DNA of 64,000 nucleotides, from assembly GCF_040812015.1 (NCBI RefSeq), contig NZ_JBFNXJ010000016.1, forward strand, positions 1-64,000. Direction: 5' to 3'. The notes beneath the pieces are model-generated. The model saw only the letters and a program-made list of their open reading frames with translations. It ran no database searches and was not told the DNA's origin. Position 1 is the stretch's first letter. Every line of letters begins with the position of its first letter. The position numbers and the translations under genes are program-made. Source of the DNA: Chitinivorax sp. PXF-14 (GTDB taxonomy: Bacteria > Pseudomonadota > Gammaproteobacteria > Burkholderiales > SCOH01). This document shows positions 17,894 through 26,345 of the stretch, one piece after another.

Positions 17894-19309
17894 TCAGACG
17901 CCCGAGACAGCCAGGTAACGGCTGATCCCGGCGCTGCTGCCTTGCCGCGGCGCGTAGTTGAACAGCGATTGCAGCGACTGCGCCGGCACGCCGTAATAGC
18001 TTTGCGTATCCGGTGTGCGCAGGATGTCGCGCGTCGTCTGCAGGCTCGCCAGCGAGCGTTCGAGCGACTTGCTGGCAAAGCTGAGCTCACCTTGCGGGCT
18101 CAGCGTGCGGTCGATCGCACTGCCGAGACTGCTGGCGGTATCGCTCAACAGCTTGGCGGCGCCTTCGGGAGCTGCCGCAAAGGTGCTGGCCAGTTTGTTC
18201 TGATCCACCGTCAGCTGGCCGTTGTTGTTGCGGGTGATGCCGATGTCCGCCAGGGTCAGCTGGTTGCGGCCGATGCCGCTCGTTGCGTTGGCGAGCTGGG
18301 TATCGAGCTGCGTCAGGCTGCGATTGATCAGCGAGTCGTCGCGCAAGGCGGCGGTACCCTGCTGCAGCTGGTTGACCGCGTTGACGAATTGCTCCGCCGA
18401 CTGGCTGAAGGTTTTCTGGTCGCGTGCGACATTCAGCGTGGTCTGGCCCGTGCCGCGCAGTTCCAGTGTCAGCCCGGTGATCGCGTTGCCGGTGGTGTTG
18501 CCATTGCTGACGAAGCCGCGCCCGTCGATCGTCAGCTGCGCATTGCTCGCTGCCGTGGTCTCAGTCAGGTTGCGGCCATTGCCCGCCGTCGCGGTCGTAT
18601 CGAAAGCCAGCTGCGATAGGCCGCTGCTGTCCGTATTCTTGCCATCGTTGTCGCTTACCGTCAGCCGCACCGTGTTGTTGCTGCCGGCCCGTGCTGCCGT
18701 GAGCTGCAGCTTTGCGCTGCCGTCATCGGCCGTGACGACGCTCGCGGTGACGCCGGCCTTCGCATTGTTGATGGCTGCCGCGATGCCGCCGAGCGTGCCG
18801 TTGCCACTCGTGATGTTGACCGTACTGCTGGAGGATGCGCTGAAGCCATTGCTGCTGGTGCTGCCGATCTCGATCTTCAGCGTGCCGCTGCCGACGATGG
18901 TGCTGTCGGCGTTGCTGACGGGCTGGCTTTGCAATACCTGCTGCGTGGCGAGCTGACTGACGCTGAGCTCGATGGCGGGGCTATCCTTGGCGGCTGTGCT
19001 CGCCGTGGCGCGAGCCACGTTCTCGTTGCTCGACGTCGCCCGCAAGGGTGCGACCGAATCGAGGCTGGAGAGTGACGAGAGGGTGGTGCGGAACGTGTCG
19101 AGGGCAGACCGCAGCTTACCCACATCGGAGAGACGGACCTGCGTGCTATCGACGGCGCGGTTGAGACTTTGATTGCTCCCGGCCGCCAGCAGACCGTTCC
19201 CTTGACCGCGTAAACGGCCAATTTCGCTGTCGCGCAACAAATCTGTCGGCTGGAGGACCCCATAAGGGTTGTAGAGGCCGACATACGCAGAGTTGATCGA
19301 GCCGATCAT
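17894..19309 (-). CDS. FliD-like flagellar cap/hook-associated protein, isolated copy
   Basis: A 471-residue Ser/Thr/Asn-rich protein with heptad-like helices at both ends, as in axial flagellar proteins. It contains the flagellin hook IN motif (GTLGGIAAAINNAKAGVTASVV region, about residues 178-200) and a FliD C-terminal-like coiled region (FVNAVNQLQQGTAALRDDS ... GELSFASKSLERSLASLQTTRD). FliD caps the growing filament and folds flagellin outside the cell. The start ATG 19309 is preceded by AGGAG; a GTG at 19327 overlaps that site. No fliC, fliS or other flagellar gene is nearby, which is unusual. It could also be another secreted axial protein. Confidence 0.7.
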   Translation of the reverse strand: MIGSINSAYVGLYNPYGVLQPTDLLRDSEIGRLRGQGNGLLAAGSNQSLNRAVDSTQVRLSDVGKLRSALDTFRTTLSSLSSLDSVAPLRATSSNENVARATASTAAKDSPAIELSVSQLATQQVLQSQPVSNADSTIVGSGTLKIEIGSTSSNGFSASSSSTVNITSGNGTLGGIAAAINNAKAGVTASVVTADDGSAKLQLTAARAGSNNTVRLTVSDNDGKNTDSSGLSQLAFDTTATAGNGRNLTETTAASNAQLTIDGRGFVSNGNTTGNAITGLTLELRGTGQTTLNVARDQKTFSQSAEQFVNAVNQLQQGTAALRDDSLINRSLTQLDTQLANATSGIGRNQLTLADIGITRNNNGQLTVDQNKLASTFAAAPEGAAKLLSDTASSLGSAIDRTLSPQGELSFASKSLERSLASLQTTRDILRTPDTQSYYGVPAQSLQSLFNYAPRQGSSAGISRYLAVSGV

Positions 19310-19744
19310 GCGATCGCTCCTGGACACGTTACCGCACTACAAAGTCTAGACGCTCGATGACGGTGAGGTGATTGATTTGACGCATTGAACGAAAATGGCC
19401 GATTGCCAAATGAAATCGGGCTGGATGCAGGGGGCTGTCTCTTGAAATCCTGCGGGCCGTTGATACCAACGCCGGTGAGGCCGGGCCAGCCATCGCTGTC
19501 GGATACGCTTTGGCCGCCCGTTTTGTGCTGCTTCGAATCGCTGCCGCCCACCCGGTCGCCCGCGCAGGAAGTTATCCCATGAGTGCTGGATGGTTTTCGT
19601 TATCTGGCGCCTCATTGAGTGGTTCCCGCCACGCGCCACGGCGCGTGTGACGCGAGTGGGGGCAAAAAACACATGCCCGCCAGATTCATCGTGGCGGGCA
19701 TGTTGGTGGTGGCGAGTCAGCCGGCCGGCGGCTTCCAGTCGAAC
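19310..19744. other. 435-bp gene-free stretch
   Basis: No credible gene is seen. The stretch is the upstream region of the FliD-like gene and holds the terminator of the DUF945 gene at 19664-19703. The ORFs in it lack ribosome binding sites and recognisable protein features. Confidence 0.6.
19664..19703 (-). terminator. Rho-independent terminator of the DUF945 gene
   Basis: ACATGCCCGCCA (19671-19682) and TGGCGGGCATGT (19692-19703) make a perfect 12-bp stem with a 9-base loop. On the minus strand it is followed by a T-run (A at 19664-19669 on plus). Confidence 0.9.
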
Positions 19745-21238
19745 TCAGTGAGTCGTGGCTTGTGCCGCAGGGAGCGGCTGGGGCGCCTGCCACGGGAGCG
19801 GCACATCCTGGCCGTTGATGTCGAGCCGGCCCTTGGCCCAAGCCGCGGTGATGACCAGGGTCTGGCCTTCGTCGCGGATCAGCTTCTGCTCGATCAGGTT
19901 GGCGACCTGGCCCTGCACCAGTTGGCGCGCCAGGTTGTCCATCTCGGCTACCTGCTCCGGCGTCATGTCGCGGCCCGAGCGGCTGATCAGTACATTGCGC
20001 ACGAGCAGGCGCACATAGGCCTCGACCACCGGTTTGGGCAGGCGCAGATCGGCGTGCGCCGAGATCTTGTTCAGCAACTGCACCGGCTGTTCCAGGTCCT
20101 GATCGACAAAGCCTGTCAGCTTGATGTCGCCCTTGGCCTTGACCTCACCCTCCGGCAGCTTGATGCTGAGTGACTTGAGCTGGAGTTCCGGGTCGTTGCG
20201 CAGCAGCGGCAGGCCGTTGTCCTTCAGTAGCGCCATGGCTTTGCCTGCGGCCTGGTCGTCGGTCAGCGCCTCGCGCTGCAGCTGGGTGATCGAGGCGTCG
20301 AGCTTGGCCAGCGTCGGCGCATGCAGGTGCCGCGCTGCGCCTTCGAGCGCTGCCGGGCCGTAGCGCTTGCCGTCGAGCAGTAAGGCGCCGAAATTGAGCT
20401 GGCCGTCGGCGTTGATGAAATCACCCTGCGCCGAGCTGACGGTGCGGTAGCTGATGTTTTCGAGCGTGGCGGCGAACGGTGTCGATTCCTTGATGTCGAC
20501 GGCAACCGACTGCAGCGAGGCATGGCTGTCGCCGAGCAGCAGGCCGGCCACGCCGCGCGTCGTCGCGCCGCCAAAGCGCAATGCCTGGAGGTTGACGGTT
20601 GCCTTGCCCGCGGCATCGAGCGCCAGGCCGGGCATCTGGCCGTCGATGCGGAAGCGGTCGTAGCCACCGTTGTAGGCGAAGGTGGCGTTCAAGCCCTTCC
20701 AGCCGATCTTGATGCCGCTGATCGCCTCTTCGTAGTTGACGCTTGGCACGCGCACCGCGATTTCGCCGTCGTTGTTGAAGCCGACCCGGTTCTCGAACGA
20801 CACCGGCGGCTGGTTGCCGAAGAAGGGTTTGAGCTTGGTCTTCATGTCGTCCGACAGCAGCAGCTCGGTCGTCACCACGGCCTTGTAGGGGCGCGGATCG
20901 AACTGGGCCAGCAGCGGGAAGGGGCCGTGCCTGACGTGCTGGCGATAGCTGAGCGTGATCGGCTGATAGGGCTTGTCGGCGTATTTGAGATAGAGCTGGT
21001 AAGGCCAGGTCAGGCTATCCGAGAGCTCCAGTGTGACCTCCTGCTCGGCCGAGAACCAGCCGCGATGGTAGGCCGCCGCCTTGATCTTGAAATAGGGCAG
21101 CTTGGAGAGTTGCTGCTCCTGTTCTTTCAGCGCACGCTCCGCTGAAATGCCCGCCCACCAGGCGGCGCCGGAATACACCAGTGCCACGCCGACCAAGCCG
21201 GCCCCGAGGCCGATTGCTACCCTACGATTAAGCGCCAA
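19745..21238 (-). CDS. DUF945 (YdgA-like) envelope protein
   Basis: This 497-residue protein starts with a membrane anchor (RRVAIGLGAGLVGVALVYSGAAWWAG), followed by ISAERALKEQEQQLSKLPYFKIKAAAYHRGWFSAEQEVTLEL, the hallmark N-terminal region of DUF945/YdgA proteins. The rest is periplasmic and beta-rich with repeated LQSVAVDIKES-like segments, resembling AsmA-like architecture. Function is not established in the family. The TTG start at 21238 is favoured because AGGAA lies about 7 bases upstream and the anchor begins right after; a longer frame up to 21292 has no such site. It is divergent from the MscS gene. Confidence 0.8.
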   Translation of the reverse strand: MALNRRVAIGLGAGLVGVALVYSGAAWWAGISAERALKEQEQQLSKLPYFKIKAAAYHRGWFSAEQEVTLELSDSLTWPYQLYLKYADKPYQPITLSYRQHVRHGPFPLLAQFDPRPYKAVVTTELLLSDDMKTKLKPFFGNQPPVSFENRVGFNNDGEIAVRVPSVNYEEAISGIKIGWKGLNATFAYNGGYDRFRIDGQMPGLALDAAGKATVNLQALRFGGATTRGVAGLLLGDSHASLQSVAVDIKESTPFAATLENISYRTVSSAQGDFINADGQLNFGALLLDGKRYGPAALEGAARHLHAPTLAKLDASITQLQREALTDDQAAGKAMALLKDNGLPLLRNDPELQLKSLSIKLPEGEVKAKGDIKLTGFVDQDLEQPVQLLNKISAHADLRLPKPVVEAYVRLLVRNVLISRSGRDMTPEQVAEMDNLARQLVQGQVANLIEQKLIRDEGQTLVITAAWAKGRLDINGQDVPLPWQAPQPLPAAQATTH

Positions 21239-21439
21239 GCTGAACTTCCTGCGAACGTTGCGTTCTTGATGGGTTGAGCCCTGCCAGCGCAAAGCGCGAG
21301 GCGGCGGGCCGAAATTTCCGCAGCGAATATGTTATCAGAGAGGCCGCGCCCCCGGGCGAACGGTTTGCCTCTGCCGGCGGGGCGCGGGCTGGCGAGTGCT
21401 AACATGCAAGCTGTCCCACACACGATGCACTGATTGACG

Positions 21440-22729
21440 ATGGAAAACGACCAAATCCACAACCTGATAGCCGATGCGATCGACGACCTGCAGCACGTGG
21501 CGGTGCTGTGGCAGATCGGCGTGATCGTTGCCAGCCTGGGCCTGGCCTGGGTATTGAGCCGGGCGATACGCGGCTGGTTCCGCTCCGACCAGCCGGGCTG
21601 GGAGGTCGGAGCTGCCGGTATCAACCGCGCCCTGTTCCCGATCACGGCCCTGATGTTCGTCCTGCTCGGCCGTAGCGTGCTGTCCCATTTTTTCAGCGTC
21701 AAGATACTCAAGGTCGCGGTGCCGCTGCTGCTGTCGATGGCGGCGATCCGCGTGGCCGTCTACATGCTGCGCTATATCTTTCCGCAGGGGCGCCTGGTCG
21801 CGCGCTTCGAGCGCTATATTGGCATCGTGGTGTGGGCCGCGCTGGCACTGCACATCATGGGCTGGCTGCCGGAGGTGCTGTCGGCACTGGATGACCTGGG
21901 CTTCAGTGTGGGGCGCCACCGTGTATCGCTGCTGATCATTCTTTCCAGCATCCTGTGGTTCTCGCTGACGCTGCTGTCGGCGATGTGGCTCGGCAGCTTC
22001 ATCGAGCAGCGCGTGATGCAGGCGAGCGACCTCGATCTCAATATGCGCGTGGTGCTCACCAAGATCATCCGCGCCCTGTTGATCGTGGTCGGCGTGATGG
22101 TGGCGCTGCCGCTGGTCGGCATCGACATCACCATGCTGTCGGTGTTCAGCGGCGCGTTTGGCGTCGGCCTCGGCCTGGGGTTGCAGAAGATCGCGAGCAA
22201 CTACGTGAGCGGCTTCGTGATCTTGCTCGATCGCTCGATCCGCCCGGGTGACTTCGTGGTCATCGACAACAGGGCCGGCAATATCACCCGGCTGACCGCG
22301 CGCTATGTGGTCGTCAAAGGGCTCGACGGCTCAGAAGCGATCATTCCAAACGAGACGCTGGTCACGCAGACGGTGGTCAACCGCTCCTACACCGATCGCA
22401 ATACGGCGGTTGATATGGTGGTCCAGGTGGCGTACGAGAGCGACCTGCGCCAAGTGCAGCAGATCATGCTCGATGCGATCCGCGGCGAGCCGCGCGTGCT
22501 GGCCCAGCCGGGGCCGTCCGTCTGCCTGGAAACCTTCGCCGACAGCGGCGTCAACATGAAGGCGGTGTTCTGGATCAAAGACCCGGAGAACGGCCAGCTA
22601 GGACTCAAATCGAACATCAATTTCAAGATATGGGATGCCTTCAAACAGGCGGGGATTGAAATCCCCTACCCACGCCGCGACATACAGCTGCTTAACGCGG
22701 CGGAGTTGACGCAAGTCAATGCGCGATGA
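21440..22729 (+). CDS. MscS-family mechanosensitive ion channel
   Basis: The 429-residue product has about five N-terminal membrane segments and the MscS core. The pore-lining helix is MLSVFSGAFGVGLGLGLQKIASNYVSGFVILLDRSIRPGDFVVID, with the Gly/Ala-rich packing and the LDRSIRPGD turn typical of MscS. A cytoplasmic beta domain with RYVVVKGLDGSEAIIPNETLV and an alpha/beta C-terminal domain ending in GIEIPYPRRDIQL follow. Such channels release solutes on hypo-osmotic shock in the inner membrane. ATG 21440 was chosen over an in-frame TTG two codons earlier. Confidence 0.93.
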   Translation: MENDQIHNLIADAIDDLQHVAVLWQIGVIVASLGLAWVLSRAIRGWFRSDQPGWEVGAAGINRALFPITALMFVLLGRSVLSHFFSVKILKVAVPLLLSMAAIRVAVYMLRYIFPQGRLVARFERYIGIVVWAALALHIMGWLPEVLSALDDLGFSVGRHRVSLLIILSSILWFSLTLLSAMWLGSFIEQRVMQASDLDLNMRVVLTKIIRALLIVVGVMVALPLVGIDITMLSVFSGAFGVGLGLGLQKIASNYVSGFVILLDRSIRPGDFVVIDNRAGNITRLTARYVVVKGLDGSEAIIPNETLVTQTVVNRSYTDRNTAVDMVVQVAYESDLRQVQQIMLDAIRGEPRVLAQPGPSVCLETFADSGVNMKAVFWIKDPENGQLGLKSNINFKIWDAFKQAGIEIPYPRRDIQLLNAAELTQVNAR

Positions 22730-22750
22730 CGCATTCGGATAAATCCGCAT

Positions 22751-22778
22751 TGATGGAATGGCTTTACAAGATATAATT
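22751..22778 (+). promoter_or_regulatory. Sigma70-type promoter for the desaturase
   Basis: TTGATG (22751-22756), a 16-base spacer, and a perfect TATAAT (22773-22778). It leaves a 5' leader of about 105 bases before the desaturase start codon. Confidence 0.6.
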
Positions 22779-22891
22779 TCGCCATTAAGTCCGTGAGAAA
22801 AATAAGAATTTTCTAATGCGCAACGAAGTTGCGCTGTTTTACACTGTTGTCGGGTAGGCGAGCTTGCCTGCCATTTGAAGAAGGAATATGC

Positions 22892-24073
22892 ATGGAATTC
22901 TTGAACGGCCTGATCGATCTCCCCTGGTGGGGCTATATCGTGGTCACCCTGGTGTTGACCCATATCACGATCGCATCGGTGACGATCTTCCTACACCGCC
23001 ATCAAGCTCACCGTGCGCTGGATTTGCACCCGATCGTGAGCCATTTCTTCCGTTTCTGGCTGTGGCTGACCACGGGCCAGATCACCAAGGAATGGGCATC
23101 GATCCATCGCAAGCACCATGCGCGCTGCGAAACCGCGGAAGACCCGCACAGCCCGCAGATCTACGGCATCAAGAAAGTGTTCTGGGAAGGCGCCGAGCTC
23201 TATCGCGCAGCCGCCAAGGATAAGTCGATCATGGAGAAGTACGGCCATGGCACGCCTGACGACTGGATCGAGCGCAACCTGTATACCAAGTACAGCGCTT
23301 GGGGCCCGACCACTATGGCTATCATTGATCTCGCGCTATTCGGGCCGAACGGCATCTGGATGTGGGCCGTGCAGATGATCTGGATCCCCGTGACGGCTGC
23401 CGGCATCATCAACGGCATCGGCCACTACTGGGGTTACCGCAACTTCGAATGCGAAGATGCGTCGACCAACGTCCTGCCGTGGGGCATCATCATCGGCGGC
23501 GAAGAGCTGCACAACAACCATCACACCTTCGGCACTTCCGCCAAGCTGTCCAACAAGTGGTGGGAGTTCGATATTGGCTGGATGTACATCCGCATGATGG
23601 AGATCGTCGGTCTTGCCAAGGTACGCCGCGTCGCGCCTAGCGTGAAGGAAGGCGCTGCCAAGGCTGTTTGTGATGCCGACAGCCTGCAGGCCATCATCGC
23701 CAACCGCTACGAAATCGCGGCCAAGTACGCCAAGGAACTGAAGGCGACTGTCGCGGCCGAAATCGAGCGCGTCGGTGCCAACGTCAAGATGCCGCAAAAC
23801 CCGGTCAAGCAGATGCGTGTGTGGCTCAAGCAGGATGCCAAGGATACGCCCGAGCAGGAAAAGCAGACGCTGCAAGCGCTGCTGGCCCAGAGCAAGGTGC
23901 TGGAAACGGTCTACCACATGCGCCAGGAGCTGACCGCGCTGTGGGAGCGTTCCTCGTCCTCCAAGGAGCAATTGCTCAAGCAGCTGCAGGACTGGTGCCA
24001 TCGTGCCGAGGCGTCGGGCATCGAGCCGCTGCGTCAGTTTTCGCTGCGCCTGCGCTCGTTCGCCATGGCTTGA
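22892..24073 (+). CDS. Membrane fatty acid desaturase (acyl-CoA/acyl-lipid Delta9 type)
   Basis: The 393-residue product has the three histidine boxes of membrane di-iron desaturases: HRHQAHR, HRKHHA and ELHNNHHTFG. Hydrophobic segments around them (WWGYIVVTLVLTHITIASVTIF and AIIDLALFGPNGIWMWAVQMIWIPVTAAGIING) give the usual four-helix topology. It introduces a double bond into saturated acyl chains, adjusting membrane fluidity. The C-terminal 130 residues form a charged helical extension (SLQAIIANRYEIAAKYAKELKATVAAEIERV). The start ATG 22892 has AAGGA 9 bases upstream. A strong promoter precedes it and a strong terminator follows, so it is monocistronic. Confidence 0.92.
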   Translation: MEFLNGLIDLPWWGYIVVTLVLTHITIASVTIFLHRHQAHRALDLHPIVSHFFRFWLWLTTGQITKEWASIHRKHHARCETAEDPHSPQIYGIKKVFWEGAELYRAAAKDKSIMEKYGHGTPDDWIERNLYTKYSAWGPTTMAIIDLALFGPNGIWMWAVQMIWIPVTAAGIINGIGHYWGYRNFECEDASTNVLPWGIIIGGEELHNNHHTFGTSAKLSNKWWEFDIGWMYIRMMEIVGLAKVRRVAPSVKEGAAKAVCDADSLQAIIANRYEIAAKYAKELKATVAAEIERVGANVKMPQNPVKQMRVWLKQDAKDTPEQEKQTLQALLAQSKVLETVYHMRQELTALWERSSSSKEQLLKQLQDWCHRAEASGIEPLRQFSLRLRSFAMA

Positions 24074-24099
24074 GCGCCGGACGATCCGCTATGATCAAG

Positions 24100-24125
24100 G
24101 GCCGGGTGCATACCCGGCCTTTTTT
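24100..24125 (+). terminator. Rho-independent terminator of the desaturase
   Basis: GGCCGGGT (24100-24107), loop GCAT, ACCCGGCC (24112-24119), then six T. Confidence 0.92.
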
Positions 24126-24266
24126 GTTGTCGGGCGCGATGGCCGCGCATCGGTATCGAGGCCAGACTATCTACTGCATGTCGTTGGGTGCATCGCTGCC
24201 ATCCCCGGCCGCCGAGTGCAACTTCCCTGTGGTAGCGGGGCCTCGTATCATGAACAGGAGTGAAGC

Positions 24267-24614
24267 ATGAGCATACAAAGAATCGACGTCGGCCCAAGGC
24301 TGTGCGAGATGGCGATACACAACGGCACGGCCTATCTGGCCGGGCAGGTGCCGGAAGATACCTCGCTCGATGCGCGGGGCCAGACAGCCCAGGTGCTGGG
24401 CTTTATCGATACGCTGTTGGCCCGTGTGGGCAGTGACAAGACGCGCATCCTCTCGGTCCAGATCTTTCTTGCCGACCTGGCGGACTACGACGCCATGAAT
24501 CAGACCTGGGACGAATGGGTACCCCAGGGCCACACACCGGCCCGCGCCACGGTGCAGGCAAAACTGGCCAATCCGGCATGGAAAGTCGAGATCGTCGTCA
24601 CCGCAGCGGTCTGA
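24267..24614 (+). CDS. RidA-family (YjgF/YER057c) enamine/imine deaminase-like protein
   Basis: The 115-residue product matches the short YjgF/RidA fold: MAIHNGTAYLAGQVPEDTS, a helix QTAQVLGFIDTLLARVGSDKTRILSVQIFLADLADYDAMNQ, and TPARATVQAKLANPAWKVEIVVTAAV, with the conserved Arg of the PARxxVxxxLA motif. RidA hydrolyses reactive 2-aminoacrylate produced by PLP enzymes. Strictly it belongs to the RidA family in a broad sense, and the conserved C-terminal Glu of true RidA is at KVEIVV. The start has AGGAG 8 bases upstream. Its last 37 bases overlap the start of the next gene in another frame. Confidence 0.88.
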   Translation: MSIQRIDVGPRLCEMAIHNGTAYLAGQVPEDTSLDARGQTAQVLGFIDTLLARVGSDKTRILSVQIFLADLADYDAMNQTWDEWVPQGHTPARATVQAKLANPAWKVEIVVTAAV

Positions 24615-25204
24615 TCGCTGCGGGCCTGCTGTGCGCCGCGAGCATCGCGTCGGCGGCGCCTGAGCGCTATGTGATCGACCCGGCCCATACCTACCCAGGT
24701 TTTGCCATTGGCCATCTCGGCATCTCGCAGCTGCGCGGGCGCTTCAACAAGACCACCGGCTGGATCGAACTGGATCGGCAGGCCAAGGCTGGCAGGCTGG
24801 ATGTCACCATCGACGTGACCTCGCTCGATACCGGGTTGGCCCCGCGTGACCGGAATTTGCTGCAGGGCACGTTCGGCGCGGCGCTGTTCGATGCCGAACG
24901 TTTTCCGGAAATGCATTACCGGGCCGACAGGATGGTTTATGACGGCGATGTACCGGTAGCCATCGATGGCGAACTGACGCTGCTTGGCGTCACGCGGCCC
25001 GTCATGCTGGTGGTGCGGGGGTTCCAGTGTGCATTCAACCCCTTGCGCCTGGCGCAAGGCTGTGGTGCCCAGGCGACGGCGCGGCTCAAGCGCAGCGAAT
25101 TCGGCATGCTCGGGCTGGAGAGCTGGATTGCCGATGAAGTCGATCTCGTCATCGATGTCGAGGCCTACCCGGAAACCCTGCCGACCGCAGGCCGTGCGCG
25201 ATGA
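24578..25204 (+). CDS. YceI-family periplasmic protein
   Basis: The 208-residue product begins with a signal peptide (RSGLIAAGLLCAASIASAAPE, predicted cut after ASA). The mature part is a lipocalin-like YceI domain: YVIDPAHTYPGFAIGHLGISQLRGRFNKTTGWIELD, TIDVTSLDTGLAPRDRNLLQGTFGAALFDAERFPEMHYRA and GELTLLGVTRPVMLVV. YceI proteins bind isoprenoids in the periplasm and are often induced by stress. The ATG at 24578 lies inside the end of the ridA-like gene in a different frame (37-base overlap); an in-frame start at 24515 would add residues before the signal peptide. The overlap suggests translational coupling. Confidence 0.88.
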   Translation: MESRDRRHRSGLIAAGLLCAASIASAAPERYVIDPAHTYPGFAIGHLGISQLRGRFNKTTGWIELDRQAKAGRLDVTIDVTSLDTGLAPRDRNLLQGTFGAALFDAERFPEMHYRADRMVYDGDVPVAIDGELTLLGVTRPVMLVVRGFQCAFNPLRLAQGCGAQATARLKRSEFGMLGLESWIADEVDLVIDVEAYPETLPTAGRAR

Positions 25205-25216
25205 TCGTGCGCGGGC

Positions 25217-26272
25217 TTAAACGATCTCGACCTTGCCCGACCCCGGTATGCTCTCGACCAGTTGCCAGCCGCATAGCGTCGATGGCGTGAAATAGCCACC
25301 CGTGGCCGGCGGCTGCGCCAGCATGCGTTGGATGACCGTCAGCGAGCCGTCGATGGTGAGCTGGTAACCGTTTGCTGTGCGGACTCGCGCAACTTTGACC
25401 TGGCCGGCTGCGTTGCGGGCCTCCCCCCAGACGTGGGTGGGCGTGTTGCGTCGCATCGCTTCACCCGGGCCCTGCACCCGCCGCTCGACCATCGTCTTCA
25501 GCAGCCGCTGGACCATGCCCCAGCGCATCAACGGGCGCAGCAGATTGAGGCGCCGCATCTGCGCGATGGCGTGCGGCGGTGTTGCCATGTACACCTCGAT
25601 ATTGGGGACGCCGGTACTGTAATAGGCCGTGGCGACATCCCCCCACGGGATGGTCGATGCCATCAACACTCCGCCGCCGAAGTCGATTTCGCGCGTCTTG
25701 TAGGCAAACGGCACAGTCGTCACCCGGCCGTTCTTGCGCACCTTGCCGCCGAGCGCCATGCCCTCGACCGAGGTCTTGGCGGTGCCTGGCGAGAGGCGGC
25801 TCTTCGAGGCGAAGCCCAGCGCCAGCTCGGTGGCATCCGGCAGCGCCTCTTTCAATGCGCTGGCCACGCAGTCGGTCGGGATGACATCGAAGCCGACACC
25901 GGGGCAGAGCACCACGCCGGCAGCCTGCGCAGCGGCATGCTTGCTGTGGGCGTATTCGAACACGCCGATCTCGCCGGTGATGTCGAGGTAGTGCACGCGG
26001 TGCTTGAGGCAGGCCGAGATCATGGCCTGGCTCGTGGCCGAGAACGGGCCGGCGCAGTTGAGCACGAGCCCGATGCCGGCCAGTGCCCGGTCTACCGCCT
26101 GTTCATCGTCGAGGGGGAAGATGCGTTTCTCGCAGCCAAGCTGGCGGGCAAGCTCGGCGATGGCGCCGTCGCGCCGGCCGGCAAGTATGGGCTTCATGCC
26201 CAGGTGTACTGCCTGCTTTGCGATCAGGCTGCCGGTGTAACCGTTGGCGCCGTAGATCATCCACGCTTGCAT
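25217..26272 (-). CDS. Saccharopine dehydrogenase-like NAD(P)-binding reductase
   Basis: The 351-residue product begins MQAWMIYGANGYTGSLIAKQAV, a Rossmann GxxGxxG motif. ILAGRRDGAIAELARQLG and VLNCAGPFSATSQAMISACLKHRVHYLDITGE follow, as in the saccharopine dehydrogenase-like and trans-acting enoyl reductase family. The exact substrate is unknown; homologues reduce lipid or polyketide intermediates, or are uncharacterised. It is followed upstream on the same strand by a 3-oxoacyl reductase-like gene (74 bases apart), which supports a role in acyl chain metabolism. It converges with the YceI gene, leaving 12 bases. Confidence 0.8.
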   Translation of the reverse strand: MQAWMIYGANGYTGSLIAKQAVHLGMKPILAGRRDGAIAELARQLGCEKRIFPLDDEQAVDRALAGIGLVLNCAGPFSATSQAMISACLKHRVHYLDITGEIGVFEYAHSKHAAAQAAGVVLCPGVGFDVIPTDCVASALKEALPDATELALGFASKSRLSPGTAKTSVEGMALGGKVRKNGRVTTVPFAYKTREIDFGGGVLMASTIPWGDVATAYYSTGVPNIEVYMATPPHAIAQMRRLNLLRPLMRWGMVQRLLKTMVERRVQGPGEAMRRNTPTHVWGEARNAAGQVKVARVRTANGYQLTIDGSLTVIQRMLAQPPATGGYFTPSTLCGWQLVESIPGSGKVEIV

Positions 26273-26345
26273 CGTTCCCTTCCTCCTGGTTGTTCGTGTC
26301 GTCGCCCGGATTGCCGCCCCGGCCCCGTGGTGTCGACGTTTTCGC

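Noticed and set aside
19310-19400. Sigma28 promoter for the FliD-like gene
   Set aside because: TCAAATCA with a GTCATCGA 11 bases on is only a poor match to TAAAGTTT-N11-GCCGATAA.
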